A stretch of DNA of 63,097 bases from Oopsacas minuta (taxonomy: Eukaryota > Porifera > Hexactinellida > Lyssacinosida > Leucopsacidae): the NCBI GenBank assembly GCA_024704765.1, contig JAKMXF010000308.1:385703-448799 (forward strand), written 5' to 3'. The notes beneath the pieces are model-generated. The model did not search any database and was not told where the DNA came from. It saw only the letters and a list, made by a program, of their open reading frames with translations. Made by a program: the position numbers and the translations under genes. Positions 46,761-57,402 of this stretch are shown here, one piece after another. Positions within the stretch are counted from its first letter, which is position 1; each line of letters begins with the position of its first letter.

Positions 46761-46899
46761 AATTATATACCTGACCTACAAATCTTCAACCCTAAATGAA
46801 TATGTGTACCAATTTTCATGTAATTTGGAATTCTAGATTTCGCAGGGCTGCGAGGACGGACAGACAGACTTCGAACATCGTCCAGGCTATTAGAGAATC

Positions 46900-47390
46900 T
46901 CCCTATAGGTGCTGCACTAAAATGTCATGGTAAAGTCTGCAAGTTTTTGAGCTATAGCAGCATAGGCATGTATATGGCACATACTTGTCAATATCCAATT
47001 AAAACTCGATACTCATTGAAATTATGATCAAATCCGAATAGTTAATATGTACTTTACATTCACTACCGTGCACCTGTTACCTCTTTCGTTTGAAAACACA
47101 CATGGCGAACTTATTCTAAAAATCATGAATTCTAGATAATTATGATAGTAATTCATTAGTCATCCTAAAATCCTAGAGGAATTGAGCGAATCCTTCCCCA
47201 TTTTGTACGCATGGAAGATACCTACTAGATTTTAGGAAATTGGTAAATTTATGGAATGTATCCGCAAAAGTCCTACTACGGCAATGTGCAAAATTTGGAT
47301 AGTGAATTCGTTACACTGAATCTAAAAATTCTAACCTTTTGAGCAAACAGAAACAAAATCAAAGAATATACTCTTGTTAGTACTGGTCCT
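46900..47390. other. Non-coding stretch
   Basis: No supported feature. Confidence 0.45.
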
Positions 47391-47394
47391 ATAT

Positions 47395-47530
47395 AGTATC
47401 CCTTATACCAATGTTGAATCTGAAAGAACCTTTTCTTCTGCTGGCTCTTCATTACTAAATTGAGATCAAGTATGAGTCACTCATCCTTAGATTCCTTAAT
47501 ATTTCTTAAAAGAAATTTCAAAAGTTAAAA
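47395..47530 (+). pseudogene. hAT transposase C-terminal (hATC dimerisation) relic
   Basis: The plus strand reads TNVESERTFSSAGSSLLN and then, one base out of frame, LRSSMSHSSLDSLIFLKRNF. The ESERTFSSAG block and the RSSM-x-L-FLKRN ending are the standard hATC motif, with the catalytic Glu included. The rest of the transposase was not found upstream. Confidence 0.65.
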
Positions 47531-47994
47531 TAGAATTTCAGATTAATTTTGAATAATTACATATTGCTAGACAGAAATGCATAGAAGTTAGAACCTTTTC
47601 TCATGAACAACAGCACTATATTTCTTTATTAATTTCGATATTCCTCCTCGATAGAATTTGCTACACTTATATTCAACAAATAGATTAATTTATGTTGATT
47701 TATAATCAGGTCATTTTACATATATTGAAAGTCCCTGATCAATGTGATACCATGATCTTTCTAAAACGTATATAATATTAGAAGAAAGTTGAATTGTATT
47801 TCTATAAACTAAAATATTACACGGGTGTTAGCATGGTAAAGGATTCGAGAACTGGATATTAGAATTCTAGGATTCTTCGACACGTTTGCTAGATAGTCCA
47901 TCAAAAGATTTCCATGCCAAATCTGTATCACACAGTTAAGAGAAATTTTTTAGATTCGAAGTTACTTGAAAGTAGAATGACAACTAATGTTGTC

Positions 47995-48113
47995 GCAAAT
48001 AGGGCTTATTTTCCAGTGTTTTCGCCTCTGAACCCCACTGAGAGTTTACACAGCCCCCAGAGCCCCAGTTGGATAATTCTCCCCTAGTCACCAATTCCTG
48101 GATCCGCGCCTGC
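47995..48113. repeat. Right terminus of a hAT-like element
   Basis: The complement of 48113 inward begins CAGGCGCGGATCCAGGAATT and GGTGACTAGGGG, a tip of the kind seen in ZNF862-like hAT elements. It could be the end of the element whose hATC relic lies at 47.4 kb. A similar GTGCCGGATCCAAGGTGAGG tip ends near 48,327. Confidence 0.5.
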
Positions 48114-48607
48114 CAATGAATGTTGGTATCTCGGGATACTACTGTTCAAATATAGTATTTGAGAAACTATTCACATAGTATTAGAGTTTGAAGTCACTAA
48201 TGGAAGGAGGTTATTGCATCAGGCATAATTCCACACTTAATAAGTGAGAGTAACGTTGACATCGAATGTCATTTACATTCAAAGGGGAGTTCCAACCTCC
48301 TCAAGCCTCCTCACCTTGGATCCGGCACTATAGTTTTTAATTAATTAATTATTTTAGTTATTTTGACTCTATCGACATCTTGTACATAAATTCATCTTTC
48401 GAGAACTTTATAAATATCTTTTGGATATTTGTTGAATATATTATACATATCTCCTGTATGATGCTAGGAGGGAGCGTCGCGATCAAGAGTTATTTAGAGG
48501 TTCGACGTAAAAAGTACACACTCCCCATGGATTAAAATTACCAAGGCTAATAAAGAATACCGTGAAATGCCCCTCCTCCTGGAACGGACCTGAATTGATG
48601 CACCATA

Positions 48608-48771
48608 GTATACACTCAACTTTATATGCCCTTATAAAGTATTTTGATAAATCTCTTACGATTGTGATGCAATCGTGAATGTGCCCTTATATGGTAATTT
48701 CCAACATTACTCAATACCTTCAGAGATATCATATCGAAATGCATCATAAAGGTATGGGAAGTTGGGAATAG
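48608..48771. repeat. Palindromic MITE family R4, copy 2
   Basis: Arms: GTATACACTCAACTTTATAT ... AGTATTTTGATAAATCTCTT and GAGATATCATATCGAAATGC ... AGGTATGGGAAGTTGGGAAT. Both the arms and the flank to the right resemble copy 1. Confidence 0.6.
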
Positions 48772-48829
48772 ACTATATATATATTGACTCCTTATGTGAC
48801 TATAATTTTAATTATTATTCTATTATAAT

Positions 48830-49780
48830 TCGATATTCACAAAATATGTGCTATCCATGGTCTGTGCCATAACTCATAAATGCAGGGCTGAGGTTGATTT
48901 ACCGAATTATGTGGGTGATTATATAATTCGGTTAACCATATGGGTAATTTAATGCACGTGACCCTTTTCGATTATAGCTGTTAACCGGCCAACAGCTGCA
49001 AAAATTATTTAAAATGCATTACAAGTTGTTGCGTGACTAAATTGAAATATCAATACATAGCTATTATCTATACAATCGTGATGCGTTTCATCTTGTAAAG
49101 GATTGAAAATCAAGATTGCTGACCTATAATGTAACATCTCGTAACTACCTATCCTGCAGAATTCGTGTATATATATATTTTTCTTACCCCTCAAAACATT
49201 TGTAACACTGGGTATAGTATTGGTGGAATGATACCATTCAGTTAACCAAATATATTTTTTCGTAATAGTTAGCTGGATATTGTAGCGGTTAACCTAATCA
49301 AGGCCTGAACGTGAGAACTTTATAATGAAAATTTTCCATACCTTATTTTGACATGATTTAGCTCATTTGGGATTTCAACTTCTTTTTTAATCATATATCA
49401 ATATTTCATGTTCTGTGTCGTATCAAATATAGAGCATTATTTTGTACATTAGCTGAATGCGCTTCTAACAGAAGACGTTATTTCGATATAAAAATTTTGA
49501 CAAAGTGTATGTTTTGTGAATTGTTACATATCATAAAATGCTCAAACAACATGTTTGAATTTGGTTTGAAATTAAATATATTTCCAGAAGAAACATAGTA
49601 GTTTAATAATTCTCCACATCTCGAAATGTAATTTTACTGACATCAGGTACTATGAGTTAATTTTCATAATCTACTATATATATGGCCTCACAACCCCTTC
49701 AGGATTTTCGATTAGGGATCTAAGTGTCGACCGAAATAATTGTTTGTAGTTTCTATATTTCAGAAACGGACCTTTATATT
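48830..49780. other. Non-coding stretch, probably an insertion within repeat R4/R5
   Basis: R4 copy 2 and R5 copy 2 are separated by about 1 kb here but by less than 0.1 kb at 42.1 kb. The extra sequence holds GGTTAAC words (48,933, 48,979, 49,233, 49,291) but no gene. Confidence 0.35.
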
Positions 49781-49784
49781 TTTA

Positions 49785-50050
49785 TATTTTGTAGAAAATA
49801 TTAATTGAGCATTTTCTGTATTCACCATGAAATGAAAGATCAATATTTGACGTCTTACTACAAATCAAAGAATGACGTATTTTGCTAAATAAATGCCTAC
49901 TAGACACATATTTTGCCACATTCCCGATATATTTTAGTATATTATGGTTGTTATTTGCTGTTCTAGAATATCCAATACACTTCGGTCGTTAGGTATACCC
50001 CAGCCCAAAACCATATGGATGGTGTGGCCTTTTGTTTATTAGGCATTGTT
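49785..50050 (+). repeat. Dispersed repeat R5, copy 2
   Basis: Matches 42,240-42,580 as described for copy 1. Confidence 0.5.
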
Positions 50051-50059
50051 ATACTAATT

Positions 50060-51033
50060 GATATATGAAAAAAGATTACTTAATGATTGTTTATCGTCCG
50101 TTTGAAAATATATATAATCTTGTTATGTTAAGTCAACAACTGTTGAGTATAGTATTTATCGAAGTTGGCTACTACAGATTTATACACTGAACCATTAATA
50201 TTACTTGATAAATGATCACGAAAATTTCTTACGATCGGACCTGAATGTTACCTGGCCTAAATACTTCATACATTTTTGTCCCTTGTTTGCAATTTGGTCC
50301 AGCCGGACCAGATATTTCGTGACATGCCTATTAACAATCGTGTAACTAGGGAAAAATTTGTATTTATAAGAAATATCAAATTCAACGGTTAATTGTTTGT
50401 GTACAATCATTACCTATTCAATACAATGATTCTTTCAGTTTTTTCTGGTAGATGTGATCCCGATAAAATATACGATAAAATACACAATATTGGCAATTCT
50501 CAATGCTGGCCCACTAAACTTCGGTTGACCATTGTCCAGGATTTATCCTGGACAGTACAAGATTTTCGCCAAAATACTGATCTGTCCATGATTTTGATGT
50601 ATAAATACATGTTTTCGAGATTACAATCTTGAATAGATGGATATTATGTGATGATAGATCAACGCCCCGAAGATTGTTTTGTATTTTCCAAAAATACGAT
50701 TGTTACAGATCATAACTCATTTAGGACAGTCATGTAACTAAAATATATCTTGGTTTTACATAGCTATGCCTTTCACTTTTCAGAATAATAATAATTATGG
50801 CTATTAACACGAGCGACAACCATGTTGAATGAGTTTTCACGCTATTTCTGTTTCAAAATTCAAGATCCATTTTAGTTTATACAAGTACTTGTCAAATAAG
50901 TGTCCAGGATTTGTACATGAATTTCTAAATTTTTCCAGGAAAATCAAGGATTTTTCTGTATAAAGTGATTCATTGTCTATGGATTGAACCAAAACCATCT
51001 GGTCACCCGAACAAAAACTATATTATAGCTGTG
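50060..51033. other. Non-coding stretch with a perfect hairpin at 50534-50553
   Basis: GTCCAGGAT-TT-ATCCTGGAC is a perfect 9-bp inverted repeat around two Ts. TCCAGGATTT recurs at 50,905. It lies in a 79-codon frame (50393-50632) that I do not support as a gene, though an upstream exon of the 51.3 kb gene could be in this region. Confidence 0.35.
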
Positions 51034-51129
51034 CAGATCCTAACCTTTTCACCCATGGACCCTTATACAAATTTTAACACATTCTGTGATCCACCAAGGG
51101 GTCCATGAACCTCAGCTTCGGTACCACTG
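51034..51129. repeat. Very short hAT-like MITE
   Basis: The ends are CAGATCCTAACCTTTTCACC (leading into CATGGACCC) and the complement of CAGTGGTACCGAAGCTGAGG (leading into TTCATGGACCCC). CAGTGGT plus CATGGACC is typical of Charlie-like hAT termini. It is 96 bp and lies just upstream of the coiled-coil exon. Confidence 0.55.
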
Positions 51130-51275
51130 CTATAATCACTACAGTAATAACTTGTCAAGTTCTTGTCTAGGTTTTATCTTGGCATCGTGGTAAGTCCACG
51201 GATTCTTTTAGATCAACAAAGAATACATACTATTTCGTTGAATTTCTGATTCCTATCCTTATTTATATCATCTTT

Positions 51276-51311
51276 CATTTATCATTTTATTTTATTGTTT
51301 CTTGTTATTAG
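51276..51311 (+). promoter_or_regulatory. Probable 3' splice site (polypyrimidine tract and AG)
   Basis: A T-rich run (ATTTTATTTTATTGTTTCTT) ends in GTTATTAG at 51311, directly before the long open frame. It decides the start of the exon at 51312. The frame is entered at the second base of a codon, so the intron would be phase 1. The conventional start codons further in are not needed. Confidence 0.6.
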
Positions 51312-52717
51312 AATTCAACTTGGTGAAAGAAAATAACTTTTCAAACGAGTCAATCTTGGATTTGAAAATTATCATTCCTTCAATTAACAAGGTTACTTAT
51401 ATGGATAGACTTGTTTCTCGGGATGATTTTAAGACTTCCTTACGAATGCATCAACAGTATTTCTTCTATCTTTCCAAATTAGTCATGTTTCTTCATATGA
51501 AGCTAAATATTGAACATATATCGATTGAATCGAGTAGAACAAAAATGCTTTCCAAAATTTGTAACTATTTAGTGGGTTTTCATAGACAGATCCGTTTACT
51601 TGATACGCTGTTAAATGAGAAGGAAGTTATATTGAACCTTTGTCAGGATTTGTCTATTGTGGTAGAGAAATTGAAACGGCGATACAAGGATTTAAATCCT
51701 TCCCGAAGTTTAACACAAGGAAAAACTAATGCTGCAGACATTGCGTTATTCAAAGAATTGACAATAAAGAGTATGGAACCCCAAATTGAAAAATTAATAT
51801 TGAAACATAAAAGAGAAATTCAAGAAATGGAATCATCACACTCTATTGAATTATCTAATATTCAGTTTCATCTAAGGAATACATATGAGGATAAGATAAA
51901 GTCTATTAATGAAAGAAACATTCTTGAAGTTATGAAATCCAGAAGTCTAATGAAAAATGAATTACTTCATGTTGTCCAAGAAACATTGGAACAGCAAGAA
52001 CAAAGAGATACTTGTAGACAAATTCAGTTACTAGACAAGTTTAAACCACTCAAATCTAATGTATATCTTCTACGTTCCGAAATTACCACTCTGAGAGAGA
52101 ACTTCATGCGTAATTCTGCAATATTTTTATCAATGTTCCGATCATCTTACCTCAATATTACCGAGGTGATAGAAATGAGTTACATTTCAAATGAGAAGAA
52201 ATTTCGTGATCAATGGCTTCATGAATTAGAAACTGTAAAAAATGAAGTTGGTATAAAATTTGCAATTGAATTTGACGAGAAAGAACTACTCATAATTAAG
52301 AGCTTAAAAAAGAATCATGAAGAAGAGATAGAAATCATTATAGAAAATTTAGAAAATAGATTTAATGATGAGCGAAAACGTAATCAATTTCTACATAATG
52401 AGAGTATTTCCAATCTCAAATATCATTACGAAAACAAAATTTCTAGACTTGTACAGACGAATGTTCATATAGAAAGTAAATTTTCAGATCTCAGTGCACG
52501 CTTTCAAAAGTTAAATGAAGATTATATACAAACAAAAGATGAATTGGGTTCTTTATTGGAAAAAAATTCTCTTTTACATTCTGAACTAGCTTTAAAGCTA
52601 AATACACATGTTGGGTTCGAATCTCTTGATTATTCACCAGAAGGTTTTTCAGCATTAGTTATGGAAAATTCGCATTTAAAACATTACATCAAAGAATTGG
52701 ATATTAAAACGATTTAG
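51312..52717 (+). CDS. Terminal exon of an unrecognised coiled-coil protein
   Basis: About 468 codons stay open to a TAG at 52715-52717, by far the longest frame in the window without transposon motifs. I do not recognise the family. The first 130 residues (FNLVKENNFSNESILDLKII onwards) look globular-helical with conserved-looking pieces such as VTYMDRLVSRDDF and MHQQYFFYLSKLV. From about residue 150 the chain is rich in Lys, Glu, Ile, Leu and Asn with heptad spacing: roughly 160-225 (LILKHKREIQEMESSHSIEL), 255-275, and 315-460 (NHEEEIEIIIENLENRFNDE; then a LSARFQKLNEDYIQTKDELG stretch). Such proteins usually act in centrosomes, trafficking or autophagy, but nothing here chooses among these. 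No signal peptide or membrane segment is visible. The upstream exons are not found. No internal stop or frameshift, unlike everything around it. Confidence 0.75.
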
Positions 52718-53143
52718 CATTTGTGATTTGGATGATATTTGTAATCATTCATGTTAAGGAGTTTCATTATAGCGAACTGAAGTTCAAAGTACATCTGAAA
52801 CATCCCACTATATAAACATCTTTTAACCCTACGCGAATACGATAAATTTAGTTTGTATTCTCTATACTAATGCGATTACACTCCATTCAAATTCTGGACA
52901 ATTGATAGCAACTACTTTTTACAAGTGACTATTCTAAACAACATTGCGATATGTTTACAATCTGTAATCAATCCATGACTGAAAAATTAAATTCATGTAA
53001 TTACACTAGGTCTGAAAAATATTCGAAATTGTTAGGAATTAAACTTTTTCTGAACGAACAATTTTTCAAATAACCGTTCATTCATGACTAAGCATTTCAC
53101 TTCTTCAACCCAATATCTGATGAAAATCTATAGTTGTTGAGAA
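52718..53143. other. Probable 3' untranslated region and intergenic DNA
   Basis: AT-rich, no frame. A weak ATTAAA at about 52,987 could serve as a polyadenylation signal (inference). Confidence 0.35.
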
Positions 53144-53145
53144 TA

Positions 53146-54454
53146 CAGGATGACACATAAATACTGTTACAAACATAAAAGGGCTGAAAACAAAAACTAT
53201 TGGGGCGATCATTCTAATATTCTAAATTATGTTTAGATATACTATTGGGTTGAAAATTAAGAAAGTATTACTCAAGTATATCGCTTTTTGCCTTAATGCA
53301 GCTCTTCAGACAGACGATGAAGGAGTCTACACTGGCACACACATGCTCATCCGGAATCTTTGACCATTCTCTTAATAATGTACTCTTAAGAACCTCAACT
53401 GAACGATGGGGTGTAGCGTTAACCCTCTCTTCCAATATGGACCATATAGAGAAGTCGAGGGGGTTAAGGTCTGGCGAACAAGGTGACCACTCTTCGGAAG
53501 AAATGGCCCCGGGAAAATTGGTCTTGCACCACTTTTGCGTGGCTTTAGCCTTGTGAGCTGGAGCAGAATCTTGCTGGAATACCCATAGGTCGTTTCCAAA
53601 ATATGATTATACCCAAGGCTTCAAAACATTCTCAAGAATGGTCCCGATAAACCGATGGGTTGATTTTCACACCTTGGGGGATAAATATCAAAGGTGTCCA
53701 ACCAGTTGCAGTAACCCCGGCCCATACTATCACTGAAGCTGGTTTCTGCATTCTAGAGACCCGGAAAGTAGATTCAGGCAAAGTACTCTTATCGGTGCTA
53801 AAATCCTATGATTTTGCTTGTTTAGGACCTGCTGAACAGTAAATAATTTCTCATCAGAGAAAAGGATCTGCTTGTGTCTACCATTGGTGAAACGTGAAAG
53901 CAAGGCCTTGCATCTTTCCAACCTCATACTTTTATTTTTGGCTGTGAGGAGTTGTCTTTTTTTCATTTTGTACACTTTCATGCCCTAATCATTACAAACA
54001 CGCCTCCGCATCGATTCCCTGTTTGTATTTGTTTCAATGGCCATTTTTCGGATACTTTGGGTGGGATTTCGTTTAATCCGTTGTAGCACCCTCTTGGCCA
54101 AAGAAATTGTCCGTGCAGTACGTGGACGGCCTGGTCGTGGTCGGTCTAACACATCCCCTGTATCAGCAAACCGTGACAAAGTTCGCGAAATAAACATCCT
54201 ATTGTAACTGAGCAAAGAGGCAATTTCACTTCTGCATTTCCCGGCCTTGAATAACTCAATAACAGCTGGACAACGAGTCTCCATTACAAAATGTTGAAAT
54301 TATAAAACTTCTAAGTGAGATATAGCTGGTGTGATATATGGGGATAAAATAGATATGTAGTACAATATATTGGATAAGTTTCAACGCTATTGAATTATAT
54401 TCATCTACAATATGGTAGTTTTAAAAGTTGTAACAGTATTTAGGTGTCACCCTG
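53146..54454 (-). mobile_element. maT-type (DD37D) element, full length
   Basis: The ends are CAGGATGACACATAAATACT (continuing GTTACAA) and the complement of CAGGGTGACACCTAAATACT. TA is present on the left (53144-53145); the right has TC, so one TA has mutated. 1.31 kb. Confidence 0.88.
53296..54284 (-). pseudogene. maT/DD37D transposase, best preserved of the three
   Basis: It starts at the ATG at 54284: METRCPAVIELFKAGKCRSE, helix-turn-helix, GDVLDRPRPGRPRTARTISL (the GRPR hook between two DNA-binding helices) and NPTQSIRKMAIETNTNRESM. A frameshift near 53,983 leads to VYKMKKRQLLTAKNKSMRLE, QILFSDEKLFTVQQVLNKQN (first Asp) and the RVLCLNLLSGSLECRN frame, a relic of the MVWAGV block. After further shifts come QQDSAPAHKAKATQKWCKTN (second Asp), EEWSPCSPDLNPLDFSIWSI (third Asp, 37 residues later) and ESTLLREW-like C terminus. 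Gly in the usual QDGAP is Ser. Inactive through frameshifts. Confidence 0.87.
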
Positions 54455-54455
54455 T

Positions 54456-55200
54456 CTTAGATTTGTTCAATTAGTTAGGCTGTTGACTCAATTAGCCATC
54501 TCAGCGATAAACTTCGTAGAAAAGAATGATTAGAATGAGGTCATGAAGAAAGTACTTAACGAATATTCATTCCAACGAACGAAGATGATTTGAACGTGTT
54601 TTTGTTTGAAATTTGATGTATACGAACTGGTTTATTAATCCAAGGATTCTCGATCACAGGATCGCTGCACACCGATACCTTAATCCCGAATGACAATCTA
54701 TATCTAAAAATCTATGTATATTATCCTAAACCTAGTCTAAAATGTAGAATATTCTACCTACAATTGGACTTCAGTGCAAATATGCGATATCTAGACATTG
54801 ACATTTCCGACAATCTTTGGAAACGTTGGGCTAATACTGATAAAAAAAAATCTCTCTTGGATTATTTTTGAATTTAATGCAGAATTATCTGTAAGATTTG
54901 GTTTACAAACTGAAAAGATTATTATTGATTTTTCGATCAAAGGTGGAAAACCCACTGTTTGCAAATATTCAAAAGTTGAATCAGATCGTGGATGTTTTTA
55001 ATGTGTTTATTAATATATGGAACCGAAACCAGTTATTTTTGCCAAATGATCTAAAACCTTTTCATTACAAAAAATAGAAATTTTGTGATGATAAAGTCGT
55101 ACGTTTCAGAGTTTTCGTACAGACCATGGAATGCATGTGTTTGGCAATATCCTCTTCTAACTGGATAAACGTTGTAATTATTGTCAAATGAGCATAACCA
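54456..55200. other. Non-coding AT-rich stretch
   Basis: A 67-codon frame at 54798-55001 has no recognisable motif; nothing else supported. Confidence 0.4.
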
Positions 55201-55207
55201 ATATAGT

Positions 55208-55372
55208 GTGTCCCGGATTTTCTATATCCTTATAATACATTTTCATATGATATCTCTAGGCAATATGATGTAATCATGAGTATACCAAATTTTGTCATTG
55301 TTTCGGTCGCAAAAACCTTTAGAGATATCATATCGAAATGTATTATATGCATATGGAATTCGTGTAATTTAC
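55208..55372. repeat. Palindromic MITE family R4, copy 3
   Basis: The inverted arms TAATACATTTTCATATGATA(TCTCTA) and (TAGAG)ATATCATATCGAAATGTATT are the cleanest of the three copies. The outer parts read CCGGATTTTCTATATCC and CATATGGAATTCG. Confidence 0.7.
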
Positions 55373-55587
55373 TATATAATAGTTATGCTGATTTTGCGGT
55401 AATAATAAAGATTATCGTGTTATTAGAAGATATTAACAAAACAACATTTCGCCAGATAATACGCACTCAAATAAACGTCTGTTAACACTTCTATTTTCTT
55501 ATTGCAGAGAAGTTTCAAAATCTAAAAGTTTATTTCCTCGTATATTGGAGTGGGGACTTCACTGCGAGCCTATATACAATACTGTTA

Positions 55588-55858
55588 CAGTGTACCCTTG
55601 CTAATCTGAACACCACTGTCTCGATTGCTAATTTATTCGTTCGGATTAGTGAAATTTCTCAGATAGAGAATTCATTGAAACAATACTCTTATATAATCTA
55701 GAAGCCCATATTTCCGAAAGTTGTACAAACGAAGGAATGGCGTGAGTAACATAATGTTAGATATTTATCTCCTTAGCAGAATTAGGAATAAATCGACAAT
55801 TCCTTTAAGCTTTAGGCCCTGTTTGGATTAAAGAGTTTCAGATTAGCGAGGGGCTTCC
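55588..55858. repeat. Possible pogo-like MITE, right tip lost
   Basis: The left starts TA^CAGTGTACCCTTGCTAATC with TGAACACC. Near the right the complement of GATTAGCGAGG appears (TTTCAGATTAGCGAGGGGCT in direct reading), mirroring CCTTGCTAATCTGAA, but the last bases differ from the left tip. Confidence 0.45.
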
Positions 55859-55884
55859 TCATACTTAAATCTCATCCGCTGCTT

Positions 55885-56850
55885 GTGCCTCTACTATTAT
55901 GTCATGTTTTAGTTACCATTTCCAAACATATTTCAGAAATAGAAAATTGCGATCTTAAAGTCCAAATACTGTGTACAGACAACTATTCTCTTAATGTTAG
56001 ATTATTCAAATGCTTCTCTCCATTGGCGTACCTCATCCTATTGATTCAGCCAAACCACTTAACCTTATGTTCGATTTTATCCACACAATGAAGACAATAT
56101 GTGACAATTGGCTCAATCAGACAGATGTTAGTCATACGTTTATCTCCCCAAATTCGACAGGTTTTCCCTTCTAATGAGACTTCTTTCGAAGATGTGAGAC
56201 TGTTATTTAAAACCAACAACACAACGTAGCTAAGAATGCACATGTCTAACCGTGAAATCTTGTAGGCCTTATAACCTTGAGCGACAGAACGTTGATTTGG
56301 CTTTGAGGGTGTTTAATGAATCCATTATGGCTGCTCTTCAGCTCCATGCATCCAGAGAAAACCTTTCTTCCCAGACATCCGATTTTCTTGATGTCCTTAC
56401 TCCAAACAAAGGATTTCGGCTCAATGATTCAAATTCCATAGCTTTTAGAAACAAATATGAGAGATTTTCATTTCTCTCAAAAGTCGTAGAATGGCTAGAT
56501 AACTAGTAGATGATGCCCTGGGAGACTAAGCAGTCAGACTTTCACCAGTGTTCGACATTCTTGTATTGCACTTCAAAATACGGTTAATATTATCACTGGA
56601 AGTCGTGGCTTTACCTTTGTCCTGATTTCAGTCCTACAAAACGATCCACTTGAACATTACCTCAGTCTTTATCGAATGATGTCGGGTGCTCACTAAAATG
56701 CTACGATTTCTCAAATTTTGGAAACTGAGAGGCGGATAATATTATCTGGTATACTAAAACTTTTCTCAGCTACCATTCCAGCTAATCTTCAAGATTATTT
56801 GAAACATTTTCTGAAACATTTTCTGATCCCCACGCCAAGATGGTGCAACA
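55885..56850 (+). pseudogene. P-element-type transposase, C-terminal two thirds, decayed
   Basis: In frame pieces: IENCDLKVQILCTDNYSLNV (second Asp block TDNY), a shifted NLMFDFIHTMKTICDNWLNQ, SFEDVRLLFKTNN, KSCRPYNLERQNVDLALRVF, the tract QTSDFLDVLTPNKGFRLNDS with NKYERFSFLSKVVEWLDN, then shifted LISVLQNDPLEHYLSLYRMM and SQILETERRIILSGILKLFS. The DPLE..YRMMSGA block is the counterpart of QDPLEKFFGQSR in the P element at 35.8 kb. No THAP domain or terminal repeats. It belongs to the same subfamily as the minus-strand relic at 28 kb, with which it overlaps in the CTDNY to NNW region. Confidence 0.8.
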
Positions 56851-57119
56851 ATTGGTGATTTAGGATTTCAGATCAATATAGTTTACTCCTGATACTTTTG
56901 AAACCACTCGCATATCCGATCCAATTATCTTACAATCCCTCGCTTTCATCGCTGGCAATACAGTTCACTCTATTTACAAAAGCAAAGTATTCCGTAAACC
57001 TACGAATCATTCAACAACCAAATCTGTGTGTTCGTTGTTTGTCTTTTCTAACTGTAGACAAAGATTTGGAATTCTAAGAACCTGCATATTCCATTTATTG
57101 CTTAATATAATTTCGAGGC

Positions 57120-57225
57120 GCTTGCAATTGGTCGCCCTTTGTGGGTTTGCAATTAGTCGACTATTCTATGGTTTGCAATTGGTCTACTATTTTATGGTTT
57201 GCAATGGGTCGACTATTTCATTTTG
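57120..57225. repeat. 26-bp minisatellite, about four copies
   Basis: The unit GTTTGCAATTAGTCGACTAT (plus TCTATG) is repeated at 57,145, 57,171 and 57,197, with a more diverged first copy. Confidence 0.85.
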
Positions 57226-57402
57226 ACATTTGGTGGATTTCTCAATAGTCCCTACACTGTTGATTGAATTTTGTTTTACTAGTTGTTTCAAGAGAACATT
57301 TAGTGTGAAGCAAAGTATCATAGTTGAAGTAACTGAAGCTGAATGTTAAGAAAAGATAAGATGAAAACAAGTAAAAAAAGTAAAATACTAAGTATATATG
57401 TG

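Noticed and set aside
50534-50553. Perfect hairpin as a transcription terminator
   Set aside because: Not a bacterial setting, no T run follows, and no gene ends there.
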